Source: Lawsonibacter faecis (GTDB lineage: Bacteria; Bacillota; Clostridia; Oscillospirales; Oscillospiraceae). From it: a stretch of 64,000 nt of DNA. Within the stretch, counting starts at the first letter, position 1, and each line of letters starts with the position of its first letter. Below the pieces are notes generated by a model. The model did no database searches, was not told the origin of the DNA, and worked only from the letters and a program-made list of their open reading frames with translations. Positions 17,047 to 26,657 of the stretch are shown here, one piece after another. The stretch spans positions 134,943 to 198,942 of the forward strand of contig NZ_JACOPQ010000008.1 in the NCBI RefSeq assembly GCF_014287675.1, written 5' to 3'. Made by a program: the position numbers and the translations under genes.

Positions 17047-17328
17047 CTACAAAAATTCAGTTTCCGCGGAGGTAATTTCCGCCTCGGTGTGCGCCGCCGC
17101 AAAGTCCTGGATGTGGGCCAGGATGCTGTCGGCCTGGGCGGTCCCGGCGGCGAGCGCCGCCACGGCCAGTACGATTACCTGATGGGTGTCCTGCTCCTCC
17201 GCCTCAATGGCGGAGACGTTGAACTGGTTTTGAATCCGGGTAAGCAGGCTCTTTACCTCCATCCTCTTCTCCTTGAGGGAGTGGACCCACGGGGCGTAGA
17301 GCCTCAGCGTCAGCAGTGCGACCGTCAT
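17047..17328 (-). CDS. DUF503 (YlxP-like) protein
   Basis: 93 residues. Matches DUF503: starts MTVALLTLRLYAPWVHSLKE, then KRMEVKSLLTRIQNQFNVS and a C-terminal ferredoxin-like region. In many Firmicutes the family member sits between infB and rbfA; here it stands with ywbE. ATG 17328 has GGAGGAGAGGTGG upstream. Function unknown. Confidence 0.88.
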   Translation of the reverse strand: MTVALLTLRLYAPWVHSLKEKRMEVKSLLTRIQNQFNVSAIEAEEQDTHQVIVLAVAALAAGTAQADSILAHIQDFAAAHTEAEITSAETEFL

Positions 17329-17401
17329 TCTTCTCCACCTCTCCTCCGGTTTAGTCTGCCCTTCCGGCACAGATTGTAACACACAGCCGCCCCGCCGGCC
17401 A

Positions 17402-18760
17402 TCATGAATTCAAAAGGCGCTTCTCCGCCCATTTCCGGCTGTGCCAGCGCCAGAGGAAGAGCCCCGCCCGGATACACTCGTCGCAGGCCATGGCGATCCA
17501 CAGCCCCTTGAGCCCCATGCCGAAGACCATGCCCAGCAGGATGCTCCCGCCCACGCCCACCAGCCAGGCGTCGATGACGCAGATGACGATGGGGAAGCGG
17601 ATGTCCCCGCAGGCCTGGAGGGCGCGGCACATGGTCATATTCACCGCCCGGCCCAGCTCCAGAGGAATTTCAATGAGCATAATGGCCTGGGCCAGCTCCA
17701 GCACCTGGGGGTCCCGGGTGAAGAGGCTGTAGAGCGGCCGGCAGAAAATTGCCAGCAGGACGGACACCGCCCCCGAGATGGCGATGGAGGAGACCAGCGT
17801 CAGCTTTACCCGCCTGTCCGTCCCCTCAACGTCCCCCGCGCCCATAAGCCGGGCAGCCACCACCTGGGCGGCCTGAGAGATGGCCGAGCCGAACATATAG
17901 GTGATGTTGGCGAACATATTGGCGTACACCCTTGTGTTGACCACAAAGGAGGCAAAGTTGTTGCAGACGGTCTGGATGCAGATCTGGGACATGTTGTAGG
18001 AGAGGGACTCGCCCCCGGTGGGCACGCCGATGCGCAGAAGGCGGCGCAGCTGGTGGCTGGGGAAGGGCCTCAGCTCCCGGAGCCGGACCACACGCCCGAA
18101 TTTCTTCACAAAGAGCACGGCGATGATCACCACGCCCACCACCCGGGACACGCCGCTGGACACCGCTGCACCGGCCACGCCCATGGCGGGCAGAGGGCCA
18201 GCGCCGTTGATCAGCAGGTAGTTGCCGCCGATGTTCAGCAGATTCATGACGACCGATACCAGCATGGTCTCCTTCATCATCTGGCTGGAGCGGAAGAAGG
18301 CGGTAAAGGTCAGGTAGACTGCCTGGAAGGCCATGCCCGCGCCGATAATCCGCATATAGAGGCAGGTCTTGGCAAAAATCTCCTCATGGACTCCCATGAG
18401 CCGGAAGATGGGCCCGCAGCCCAGGATGAGGACGAGGCTCACAGCCAGGCCGAAAATCAGGTTCGTGAAGAGGGAGACGCTATAGGTCTGGCTGACGCTC
18501 CGCCCGTCCCGGGCCCCGATATACTGGGAGATTAGTATCATGGAGGCGGTGCAGATTACCGAGAAGACCAGCAGCAGAAGATTGGTCACCTGGTTGGCGT
18601 TGCCGATGGCCCCCACGCCGTTGGGGTCCACCCAGCCCACCATAATCTGGTCCGCGTTGCCCACCAGCATCTGGAGCAGGAGCTCTATAAAAATAGGCCA
18701 GGTAAGCCGCAGGACATTGTTCTCCTGCTTCTTCAGCGGCACGGCGCTTGTGCTTGTCAT
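17402..18760 (-). CDS. MATE family efflux transporter
   Basis: 452 residues, about 12 membrane segments, with the usual two-repeat MATE layout (LTWPIFIELLLQMLVGNADQ, later ALQACGDIRFP). MATE proteins export cationic drugs or metabolites with a Na+ or H+ gradient; the substrate cannot be predicted. It follows lysC on the same strand after a strong terminator (18943-18916) and so is probably its own unit. The open frame ends 73 bases before the DUF503 start. Confidence 0.93.
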   Translation of the reverse strand: MTSTSAVPLKKQENNVLRLTWPIFIELLLQMLVGNADQIMVGWVDPNGVGAIGNANQVTNLLLLVFSVICTASMILISQYIGARDGRSVSQTYSVSLFTNLIFGLAVSLVLILGCGPIFRLMGVHEEIFAKTCLYMRIIGAGMAFQAVYLTFTAFFRSSQMMKETMLVSVVMNLLNIGGNYLLINGAGPLPAMGVAGAAVSSGVSRVVGVVIIAVLFVKKFGRVVRLRELRPFPSHQLRRLLRIGVPTGGESLSYNMSQICIQTVCNNFASFVVNTRVYANMFANITYMFGSAISQAAQVVAARLMGAGDVEGTDRRVKLTLVSSIAISGAVSVLLAIFCRPLYSLFTRDPQVLELAQAIMLIEIPLELGRAVNMTMCRALQACGDIRFPIVICVIDAWLVGVGGSILLGMVFGMGLKGLWIAMACDECIRAGLFLWRWHSRKWAEKRLLNS

Positions 18761-18915
18761 GGGGCATCCGCCCTTTCTGTGAGATTCAAAGGTTTTGACA
18801 TCTCATTATAAGGCAGCCACGGCCAATTTCAATTGTGAGTATTTACGCAAATTGGAGGCCGCGGGGGTGGATGTTCATCAAGGCGACGAAGGCCCGGGCG
18901 CGGCTCTCCAAAAAA

Positions 18916-18943
18916 GAGGGGCCGGGAAAATTCCCGGCCCCTC
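18916..18943 (-). terminator. Terminator of the pheB-hom-lysC operon
   Basis: GAGGGGCCGGGAA pairs with TTCCCGGCCCCTC; on the minus strand it is followed by TTTTTT (18915-18910). It lies 25 bases after the lysC stop. Confidence 0.9.
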
Positions 18944-18967
18944 GGCTGCGCCTATTTCATTATCGAA

Positions 18968-20194
18968 TCAGTTTCCGCCGCCAAACTCGGAAAAGAACTT
19001 GTCGTGGATGACCTGGACGGCCCGGTCGGTGTCGCTGATGTCCACCAGGACGGAGACCTTGATCTCGCTGGTGGAGATCATGTTGATGTTGACGCCCGCG
19101 TTGTAGAGGGCCTCGAACATGGTGGCGGCCACGCCGGGGTTGTTGATCATCCCCGCGCCCACGATGGAGACCTTGGCAATATTGTCGCTCACGTCGATGT
19201 GGTCGAAGCCCAGGTATTCCTTGTTGTCCTCCAGCACCCTCTTGGCCAGCTCCTTGTCGCCCTTGTGGACGGTGAAGCTGATATCCTTGGTATCGTTTCG
19301 TCCGATGGACTGGAGGATAATGTCCACGTTGACCTTTTCCTTCGCCAGCAGGGAGAATATTTTGAAGGCGATGCCCGGAGTATCCTGCAGGCCCACCAGG
19401 GCCAGGCGGGCGATATCCTTGTCCTTGGCCACGCCGCTCACATGCGTCTTTTCCACGTTCTTTACGACCTCCTTGACTTTGGTCCCGGGCTTGCCCGAGA
19501 AACTGGAGATGACCTCCATGTTGACGTTGTATCTCTTCGCCATCTCGACGGAGCGGTTGTGCAGCACCTGGGCGCCGAGGGTCGCCAGCTCCAGCATCTC
19601 GTCGAAGGTGATCTCGTCCAGCTTTTTCGCGCCCTGGACGTTGCGGGGATCGGCGGTGTACACGCCGTCCACGTCGGTGTAGATCTGGCACAGGTCGGCA
19701 TGGAGGGCGGCCGCCAGCGCCACCGCCGAGGTGTCCGATCCGCCCCGGCCCAGGGTGGTGACGTCGTCGTAGCGGTTGATGCCCTGGAAGCCGGTGACGA
19801 TGACGATGCATTTCTTGTCCAGCTCCGAGAGCAGCCGCTCGGTCTCAATACGCTTGATGCGGGCGTTGGAGTAGCCGGTGTTGGTCCTGACCCCCGCCTG
19901 CCAGCCCGTGAGGGAGACCACCGGATAGCCCATTGCCTCAATGGCCATGGCGCACAGGGAGCAGGAGATCTGCTCGCCGGTGCTCAGGAGCATATCCATC
20001 TCCCGCTTGGATGCGTGGGGATTGATCTCCGCAGCCTTGGCAATCAGGTCGTCGGTGGTGTCGCCCTGGGCGGAGAGGACCGCCACCACATTGTGCCCCT
20101 TGCGGTAGGTCTCGGTGATGATCCGGGCGACGTTGCGTATCTTATCCGCGTCGGCCACCGAGCTGCCGCCGAATTTTTGTACGATGAGTCCCAT
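18968..20194 (-). CDS. lysC: Aspartate kinase
   Basis: 408 residues, monofunctional. Phosphorylates aspartate in the first step of lysine, threonine and methionine synthesis. The kinase domain starts VQKFGGSSVADADKI and includes TTLGRGGSDTSAVALA and DVDGVYTADPR; two C-terminal ACT domains (about 265-408) give feedback control. ATG 20194 has GGGGGT upstream. Third gene of a pheB-hom-lysC group, separated from hom by 169 bases that hold a structured element. Confidence 0.97.
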   Translation of the reverse strand: MGLIVQKFGGSSVADADKIRNVARIITETYRKGHNVVAVLSAQGDTTDDLIAKAAEINPHASKREMDMLLSTGEQISCSLCAMAIEAMGYPVVSLTGWQAGVRTNTGYSNARIKRIETERLLSELDKKCIVIVTGFQGINRYDDVTTLGRGGSDTSAVALAAALHADLCQIYTDVDGVYTADPRNVQGAKKLDEITFDEMLELATLGAQVLHNRSVEMAKRYNVNMEVISSFSGKPGTKVKEVVKNVEKTHVSGVAKDKDIARLALVGLQDTPGIAFKIFSLLAKEKVNVDIILQSIGRNDTKDISFTVHKGDKELAKRVLEDNKEYLGFDHIDVSDNIAKVSIVGAGMINNPGVAATMFEALYNAGVNINMISTSEIKVSVLVDISDTDRAVQVIHDKFFSEFGGGN

Positions 20195-20232
20195 GTATAT
20201 GTACCCCCAATAAGGTGAATCTGAAAGAACGT

Positions 20233-20299
20233 GCAGGGACCTGGCGGCTCTGTCGGGGCTAACTGCCCGGCATGACGGACAAAGCGGTCACGTCCCTGC
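20233..20299 (-). other. Structured element in the hom-lysC gap
   Basis: GCAGGGAC and GTCCCTGC close a 67-base region that holds further nested pairs (TGTC/GACA and GGGC/GCCC around AGTTA). It lies about 40 bases upstream of lysC on the same strand. No lysine riboswitch or T-box signature was recognised. It may be a regulatory leader, an RNA processing site or a small palindromic repeat. Confidence 0.35.
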
Positions 20300-20363
20300 T
20301 CCGGTATATGGCCTCCGCGCAGGCGGAGCCCCAACTCATACTATGCCGCTGCGCCCGCTGCCG

Positions 20364-21575
20364 TTAGTCCAGGATCCGGATGACGGACAGCGCTTTCATC
20401 CCGGCCAGCTTCCCATCCAGCGCGGGGCGGGTCATGGCGGCCGTCAGGAAGGCGGTCTCCCCCGCAGGCGCGCCGGAGCGGGCCAGGAAATCCACCTCGC
20501 CGAAGGCGGCGCGGACCGCGTCGGTCCCCGCCTCGGCCCGGACGTACCAGGCGCTCTCCAGGCCGTCGGGGGGGGTGGTCACGTCGTCTCCGCCGGGACC
20601 CCAGCTCATATACTTACGGGTCTTCAGGTGTTTGGCGGCGTCCATCACGTCGGCCACCACAGCGCTGGCGGTGGGCAGCTTGCCCGCGCCGGGGCCGTAG
20701 AACATCACATCCCCGATGGCGTCGCCCTTGACCGTGATGGCGTTGAAGACCGCCTCCACGCTGGCCAGGGGGGCGGAGCCGTCCACCAGATGGGGGGCCA
20801 CATAGGCCATGACCCTGCCGTCCTCCCGCCGGATGGCCCGGCCCAGGAGCTTCACCTTCCGGCCGCAGGCGTCGGCGTAGGCCACATCGGCCAGGGTCAC
20901 CCTGGTGATGCCCTCGGTGGGCACCTGGCCGGGGTAGATGTGCCGCCCGAAGGCCAGAGAGCCCAGAATGCAGATCTTCCGGCAGGCGTCGTGACCCTCG
21001 ATGTCGGCGGTGGGGTCCTGCTCGGCGTAGCCGTTTTGCTGGGCCTCCTTGAGCGCGGCGTCAAAGGAGAGTCCGGCCTTAATCATCCGGGTGAGGATAT
21101 AGTTGGTGGTGCCGTTGAGAATGCCGCAGATCTCGGTAAGCTCGTTGGCCGCCAGGCACTGGCTCAGGGGGCGGATGATGGGGATGCCGCCGCCCACGCT
21201 GGCCTCGAAAAGGTAGCTCACGTCGTGCTCCTTGGCAAGCTGCATCAGGTCGTAGCCGTGGGTCGCCACCAGCTCCTTGTTGGACGTCACCACGCTCTTC
21301 CCCGCCCTGAGGGCCCGCTCGGTGAACTCCTTGGCAATCCGCGCGCCGCCGATGGTCTCCACCACCACGTTGATCTCGGGGTCGTTCTCAATCAGGGCAA
21401 AATCGTGGATGATCTTATCGCCGAAGGGGCTGTCGGGGAAATCCCGCACGTCCAGGATATACTTGAGCTGGACGCTGTTGTGGACCTTCTCCTCAATGTG
21501 GGCGTTGTTCTTGGTCAGAACCTCGGCCACGCCGGAGCCCACCGTGCCGAAGCCCAGGATCGCTACCTTAACCAT
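20364..21575 (-). CDS. hom: Homoserine dehydrogenase
   Basis: 403 residues. Reduces aspartate semialdehyde to homoserine. The N-terminal Rossmann motif is VAILGFGTVGSGVAEVL; the catalytic part has LNGTTNYILTRM, AQQNGYAEQDPTADIEG (catalytic Asp/Lys region) and DACRK; the C-terminal about 80 residues form an ACT domain. ATG 21575 follows AGGAGAGAGG. Lies between pheB and lysC in a presumed operon. Confidence 0.97.
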   Translation of the reverse strand: MVKVAILGFGTVGSGVAEVLTKNNAHIEEKVHNSVQLKYILDVRDFPDSPFGDKIIHDFALIENDPEINVVVETIGGARIAKEFTERALRAGKSVVTSNKELVATHGYDLMQLAKEHDVSYLFEASVGGGIPIIRPLSQCLAANELTEICGILNGTTNYILTRMIKAGLSFDAALKEAQQNGYAEQDPTADIEGHDACRKICILGSLAFGRHIYPGQVPTEGITRVTLADVAYADACGRKVKLLGRAIRREDGRVMAYVAPHLVDGSAPLASVEAVFNAITVKGDAIGDVMFYGPGAGKLPTASAVVADVMDAAKHLKTRKYMSWGPGGDDVTTPPDGLESAWYVRAEAGTDAVRAAFGEVDFLARSGAPAGETAFLTAAMTRPALDGKLAGMKALSVIRILD

Positions 21576-21662
21576 GTTCCTCTCTCCTCTGTCAAACCGC
21601 CGCAGGCGATTTTAAATTAGATTCGTTTAAAGGGCGCATGAGCCGCCCCCCGGAGTCGGGCC

Positions 21663-22103
21663 TCAGCCCGCCAGGATCTCGCAGCGGACCACGCCCTCCT
21701 GGGCGGCCACCCGGTTCATCAGATCCTCCACCGGCTCCTCCAGCCCGGAGGTCTCCGCGCCGATGGTCACAGCGGCGCAGCCGCTGGTGGGAATGCCCTG
21801 GTTGATGGTGAGAATATTCCCACCCGTCCGGGCAAAGATATTCAGGACCGAGGAGAGCACCCCCGGCTCATCCTTCAGCATGATCTGGAAGGTCACGATG
21901 CGCCCGTGGAGCATATCGTTGAAGGGGCGCACCGCATCCTTATATTTATAAAAGGCGCTGCGGCTGATCCCCGCCACCTTCGTGGCCTGGTTCACCGTGG
22001 ACGCCTCGCCGGTCTCCAGCATACGCTTGGCCTCGGCCACCTTGAGGAAGACCTCCGGCAGGGCCTCGGCCTCCACGATAAAGTATTTAGGTTTCTTTGA
22101 CAT
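21663..22103 (-). CDS. pheB: ACT domain protein PheB
   Basis: 146 residues. An N-terminal helix-turn-helix-like region (VNQATKVAGISRSAFYKYKD) is followed by a C-terminal ACT domain (about 70-146: MLKDEPGVLSSVLNIFARTGGNIL). PheB proteins usually precede hom or thrB and are thought to sense amino acids; the exact role is unsettled. ATG 22103 has GAGGGAGTG upstream; an open stretch up to 22196 lacks an SD. First gene of the pheB-hom-lysC group. Confidence 0.9.
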   Translation of the reverse strand: MSKKPKYFIVEAEALPEVFLKVAEAKRMLETGEASTVNQATKVAGISRSAFYKYKDAVRPFNDMLHGRIVTFQIMLKDEPGVLSSVLNIFARTGGNILTINQGIPTSGCAAVTIGAETSGLEEPVEDLMNRVAAQEGVVRCEILAG

Positions 22104-22288
22104 TCTATTCACTCCCTCTCCGGCTTGTGTCTCTCTTACGAAGCCATTTGTATTTGTGTTGGAGTATATTTTAGCATAGTAAAGTTGGCGGCGCAAGCCC
22201 CAATCCGACAGGTAATGTCACGGTTTTTCCGCCGCAGGCGGACAAATTCCCGTCGATTTGTACAAGAATGTGGAGGGGGAAGTTTTTT

Positions 22289-23359
22289 TTGCCTGAGAAC
22301 AAGCACGCGCGTCTCCTGCTCCGGCTCATCTATCTGGCCCTGGGACTGCTGGGGCTGTGGCTCTTCCTGGCCTTTCTCCTCCCCTGGCTCCTCCCCTTCC
22401 TCATCGCCCTGGCCCTGGCCTGGGCCATCGAGCCCGCAGTGCGCCTGCTGGAGCGGAAACTGCATCTGCGGCGGTGGCTGGCCTCTGCCGCGTGTACGAT
22501 GGCGCTGATACTGGTCCTCTGCGGGCTGCTGGGTCTCATCCTTTGGCGGGCGGGGTACGAGGTGGCCCTCCTGCTGGGCCGCCTGCCCACCCTTCTCTCC
22601 GGCCTGCCCACCCTGGGCGGGCATCTGGAGGACTGGGCCTACCGCTTCACGGTGGCCCTGCCCGTCCAGTTTCAGGACTTCTTTCAGGAGGCCCTCTCCG
22701 GCCTCATCAGCCAGGGCATCTCCCTGCCCAACCGCTTCTACGACGCGCTGGCCGGGCTGGTGACCCGCTGCGCCGCCGCCCTGCCGGATGGAATGCTGTT
22801 TCTCTTTACAACCGCTCTGGCCACATACTTCTCCAGCGCCGGCCGTGCCAGGCTTCTGGCGTTTCTGCGCCGACAGGCGCCCCAGTCCTGGCAGGGGCGT
22901 CTGGAGGAGTCCAGGGTCATTCTAAAAGGCGCCTTCGGCGGCTGGCTGAGGGCCCAGGGGATTCTCATGCTGGTGACCTTCGGGGAGCTTGCGGTGGGCT
23001 TTCTCCTCCTCAGGGTGGACCTCTTTCTCCTGCTGGCCGCGCTGGTGGCGCTGGTGGACGCCCTGCCCGTATTCGGAACGGGGACGGTCCTTCTCCCCTG
23101 GGCGCTGGTGACCTTTCTCTCCGGGGACTGGAAGCTGGCGCTGGGCCTTCTCGCCCTCTACGGTCTGGTCTCCCTGGTGCGCAGCCTGCTGGAGCCCAAG
23201 CTGGTGGGGGATAAAGTCGGCCTCCCGCCTCTGGCCGCCCTCTTCGCCATGTACCTCGGCTTTAAAGCCCTTGGCGTGCCGGGCATGATTCTGGCCCCCC
23301 TGGCCGCCATCTTCGTCAAGCGGCTCCACGACAGCGGGGTCATCAAGCTCTGGCGCTAG
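22289..23359 (+). CDS. YtvI-like AI-2E family membrane permease
   Basis: 356 residues with about eight membrane segments; AI-2E exporter (UPF0118) fold ending in the usual GDKVGLPPLAALFAMYLGFK and GVPGMILAPLAAIF. Closest by layout to YtvI, a sporulation membrane protein of endospore formers. The start is probably TTG 22289: GGAGGGGGA lies 8 bases upstream, whereas that same SD is downstream of the in-frame ATG 22268. Stands alone, divergent from pheB. Confidence 0.85.
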   Translation: MPENKHARLLLRLIYLALGLLGLWLFLAFLLPWLLPFLIALALAWAIEPAVRLLERKLHLRRWLASAACTMALILVLCGLLGLILWRAGYEVALLLGRLPTLLSGLPTLGGHLEDWAYRFTVALPVQFQDFFQEALSGLISQGISLPNRFYDALAGLVTRCAAALPDGMLFLFTTALATYFSSAGRARLLAFLRRQAPQSWQGRLEESRVILKGAFGGWLRAQGILMLVTFGELAVGFLLLRVDLFLLLAALVALVDALPVFGTGTVLLPWALVTFLSGDWKLALGLLALYGLVSLVRSLLEPKLVGDKVGLPPLAALFAMYLGFKALGVPGMILAPLAAIFVKRLHDSGVIKLWR

Positions 23360-23435
23360 AGCGTTTCGCGGATAAAAGGTTTCTTTCCACCCTCTTTTTC
23401 AGTCATCCCGGCCCACTTACCCTCCCGTATTGAGC

Positions 23436-23475
23436 GCAAAACAGCGGACTTCCAGACGGAAGTCCGCTGTTTTGC
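23436..23475. terminator. Bidirectional terminator
   Basis: An 18-bp perfect stem (arm starts GCAAAACAGCGGACTTCC) with an AGAC loop lies between two convergent genes. The A- and T-rich stem base suits termination in both directions. Confidence 0.85.
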
Positions 23476-23591
23476 TTGATAAAGAAGTCCCGAGGGGTTT
23501 CCTTGACAGAACGCTGCATAACGGATACTTATTTGATTCCGCCGTCCGCGAACGGCGGAACTCTGCGAGGCTTTCTCTGCGGAGGGTTTTG

Positions 23592-26426
23592 TCACGCCGC
23601 CGGTACGAAGGGCTCGTCCGGGGGCGTATCCGGTTCGTCGGTGGGCACCGCGGGGGGCGTCGGCTCCACGCCGCCGGGCTCGCTGGGCTCAGGGGCCGGC
23701 GTGTCCGTGGGCGGGGTCTGGGTCGTGGAGGGCCAGGTGAGGGGGTTACTGATATCAAACCCCGGCCACTGCTCCTGGGTGGGCCAGGTGGAGGGTTCAA
23801 ACTGGTCGAAGGTGTTGGGATCGTAAGCCGTGGGCGGCACGAAATTCGGCCAGGTGACCATGTCCTCGGGGTCGAAGCCGGGCCACTGCTGCTCGGTGGG
23901 CCAGGTGGAGGTGTCGTCCGGGTTGAAGGTGCCGGGGTCGTAGGGGATGGGCTCGGTGTGGACGGTGCAGTAGGCGCCCTCTCCCGCGTTGACCAGATAC
24001 TCCTTGGTGAAGATATCGTCGCCGATGCTGTAGCTGTCGCTCACACGCTGGCGCTCAAAGTCCAGAACGGAGACGGTGGAGCAGCGGTCCTCCGGGCAGA
24101 ATTCCCCGGCCAGATGGTACATCCCCGTGGGGTTGCCCTTGGCGTCCAGGAAGGGGTCGTCCAGACAGACCTTGACCAGTCCGCCCTCCGGGAAGGGCGT
24201 CTGATTGTGCATGGTGCAGTACTGGGTGGGCGCGTCGCCGGGGAAGTAGTACTCGGTGTCCACCTGCACCCCTCTGGGGTCCATATAGCACGCGTCGGAG
24301 AGAAGCATTCCGCTCTCGGCGCAGGTCTTGACCGCCACCAGGCCGTCCGGCTTGGGGAAGTCCTTGTTCTCCAGGCCCTCGTGGACCTGGCTCATCACCT
24401 TTTTCCACATGACTGCGGCGGGATTGGAGCCGCTCTCCGTCTTAACCCGCTCCTGCTGGTCGTAGCCGGTCCAGACCGCGGCGGTGTAATAGGGGGTGTA
24501 GCCCACGAACCAGCGGTCCTTGTTCTGATCGGTGGAGCCGGTCTTGCCGGCCACGGTCATGTTGTCCAGAACCGCCTGATAGCCGGTGGCAATGCTGCCG
24601 TTCACCCGTTTGGTGCTCACCACGTCCTTGAGCATGGAATTCATATACCATGCCGTCGTATCCTTCATGGCGGTGGTGGGCATCCGGTCGGTGTTGTCCA
24701 GAATGACGTTGCCCTTGTTGTCCAGCACCCGGGTATAGGTCCGGGAGTCCAGATAGGTGCCGCCCCGGGGGAAGGTGGAGTAGGCCGTCGCCATCTCCCG
24801 GACGGACACGCCCTTGGTGAGGCCGCCCATGGAGAGGGGGGCCAGGGCGATATCGGTGGAAATTTTGCCGTTGGAGTGGACCTGCTCCCGGATGAGGCTC
24901 TCCCCCTCCGTAAACCCGAGCTGGGTGGTGAGGTAGTTGAAGGACTCGTCTGGGGTCAGCTCAGCCAGGACCTTAATCGCCACCGTGTTGGACGAGATGG
25001 TGAGGGCGTCCCGGACGGTCATGCGTCCGTAGTACCGGAGATAGGAGTTGCTGGGATAGGACGGCGCCTGATAGGGGGAGTCGTCGTAGACGCTGCCGGG
25101 CGAGATGAGTCCGATGTCGATGGCCCTGGCGTAGACCGACAGGGGCTTGAACGACGAGCCGGGGGCGCGCTTGGTGTCCGTGGCCCGGCTCCAGACCCGG
25201 CTGCTCTCCTTCTCCCCCATGCCGCCGGACAGCGCCACGATGTTGCCGCTGGGGTCCACGATGACGATGGCGGACTGGAGCTGCTGGCCGGAGCCGGAGA
25301 TATAGGGCAGGTTGTCGAAATTCTGATAGACCTCGTCCACAATGGCCTGGATTTCGGGGTCGATGCAGGTCTCGATCTTCAGGCCGCCGTAATAGATGAG
25401 GTCGGTGGCCATCTTCTCGGAGTAGTCCTTCTGCTCCATCAGGTCGCGGATGACGTCGGAGATGACCTGATCCTCGTACCAAGTGTACACGGTCTCCTCC
25501 CGCTCCTCGTCCTGACCGCGGACGTAGTTCAGCCCGGCATCCAGCTCCGCCTTGGCCTGGTCATACTCCTCCTGGCTGATCATCTCTTCCTCCAGCATGC
25601 GGCCGATGGTCAGCTTGGCCCGGAAGGTGTTGTTGTCCCTGCCCCAGGTGGGCTTGTCCGGCCGGGTGGCGTAGGGGTTGTACACCGAGGGGTTGTTGGT
25701 GATGCTGATGAGGCTGGCGCACTCCGCCAGGGAGAGCTGCGAAACATCCTTGCCGAAATAGGCGTAGGACGCGGTATAGACGCCGTTGCAGTGCTCGCCC
25801 AGGTAGATGTAGTTGAGGTACCACTCCAGGATGGTGTTCTTGTCGTACTTCTTCTCAAACTCCAGCGCCCGGAAGATCTCCAGGATTTTGCGCTGGACGG
25901 TGACCTCGTCGTCGTCGGTCAGGTTTTTGATGAGCTGCTGGGTAATGGTGGAGCCGCCCTGAATATCCCCGCCGGTGAACATGGAGAGGATGCCCTTGGC
26001 GGTGCGAATCCAGTCCACGCCGTGGTGGCTGCGGAAACGGTGATCCTCAATGGCGATGGTGGCGTTCACCAAGTTCTGGGGCAGGTCCTCGTATTTCACC
26101 CACACCCGGTTCTCCGTGCCGTAGATGCTGCGCAGCTCCACCGGACTTCCGGTGCTCTTGTCCGTGTAGTACATCGTGCTGCTCAGGGACATATCCACGG
26201 AGAAATCATAGAGATTCAAATCTGCCTTGGGGACGATGACCTGATTGATGTAGGTCACGGCGAAGCAGGCCATAATCGCTCCCGTGGTGACTCCAATCAG
26301 CAGCAGGGTCCCCAGGACCTTGCCGATGACGGCCAGCACATGGAGCACCGGATTGCGCTTTTTGCGCTTCTTGCGCCTGGGCGCGGGCTGCTGCGCGCCC
26401 GTATGCGTCTGGTTCGTATTTGCCAA
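23592..26426 (-). CDS. Class A penicillin-binding protein (glycosyltransferase + transpeptidase)
   Basis: 944 residues. Polymerises and cross-links peptidoglycan at the outer face of the membrane. A basic cytoplasmic tail and one membrane anchor (about 25-60) precede the GT51 domain (IAIEDHRFRSHHGVDW, GGSTITQQLIKN) and the transpeptidase domain (SSFK with Ser424 and Lys427, SSNTVAIK, AGKTGSTD). The C-terminal about 120 residues hold a low-complexity extracellular tail with two Trp-Pro repeat units and a Pro/Glu/Thr-rich end. Start TTG 26426 was chosen because GGAGGTG lies 5 bases upstream; an ATG at 26456 has no SD. Confidence 0.95.
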   Translation of the reverse strand: MANTNQTHTGAQQPAPRRKKRKKRNPVLHVLAVIGKVLGTLLLIGVTTGAIMACFAVTYINQVIVPKADLNLYDFSVDMSLSSTMYYTDKSTGSPVELRSIYGTENRVWVKYEDLPQNLVNATIAIEDHRFRSHHGVDWIRTAKGILSMFTGGDIQGGSTITQQLIKNLTDDDEVTVQRKILEIFRALEFEKKYDKNTILEWYLNYIYLGEHCNGVYTASYAYFGKDVSQLSLAECASLISITNNPSVYNPYATRPDKPTWGRDNNTFRAKLTIGRMLEEEMISQEEYDQAKAELDAGLNYVRGQDEEREETVYTWYEDQVISDVIRDLMEQKDYSEKMATDLIYYGGLKIETCIDPEIQAIVDEVYQNFDNLPYISGSGQQLQSAIVIVDPSGNIVALSGGMGEKESSRVWSRATDTKRAPGSSFKPLSVYARAIDIGLISPGSVYDDSPYQAPSYPSNSYLRYYGRMTVRDALTISSNTVAIKVLAELTPDESFNYLTTQLGFTEGESLIREQVHSNGKISTDIALAPLSMGGLTKGVSVREMATAYSTFPRGGTYLDSRTYTRVLDNKGNVILDNTDRMPTTAMKDTTAWYMNSMLKDVVSTKRVNGSIATGYQAVLDNMTVAGKTGSTDQNKDRWFVGYTPYYTAAVWTGYDQQERVKTESGSNPAAVMWKKVMSQVHEGLENKDFPKPDGLVAVKTCAESGMLLSDACYMDPRGVQVDTEYYFPGDAPTQYCTMHNQTPFPEGGLVKVCLDDPFLDAKGNPTGMYHLAGEFCPEDRCSTVSVLDFERQRVSDSYSIGDDIFTKEYLVNAGEGAYCTVHTEPIPYDPGTFNPDDTSTWPTEQQWPGFDPEDMVTWPNFVPPTAYDPNTFDQFEPSTWPTQEQWPGFDISNPLTWPSTTQTPPTDTPAPEPSEPGGVEPTPPAVPTDEPDTPPDEPFVPAA

Positions 26427-26657
26427 AACGACACCTCCGAATTTGTCGTAACACATCGCTTTTGTTGGAATGGGTACAAAATGCCAGTTTGAGCGTATAG
26501 GGTATTATACCATAATTCGTGAACTTGTCCACCCTAAAAAATTACATTTATTGGATAACATGCCTGCCGGTCAAAAAATTCCCCCGTCCCATACTTGCAT
26601 TTTTCCATGGCAGCGGGTAAAATAGCATTGAAGAAACGAAAGGACACGGTGGATACT

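Noticed and set aside
20195..20363. Lysine riboswitch or T-box upstream of lysC
   Set aside because: No AGAGGTGCG-type lysine core and no T-box GGTGGAACC motif.
23430..26492. 1,020-codon plus-strand open frame
   Set aside because: Antisense to the penicillin-binding protein, whose motifs are all present on the minus strand.
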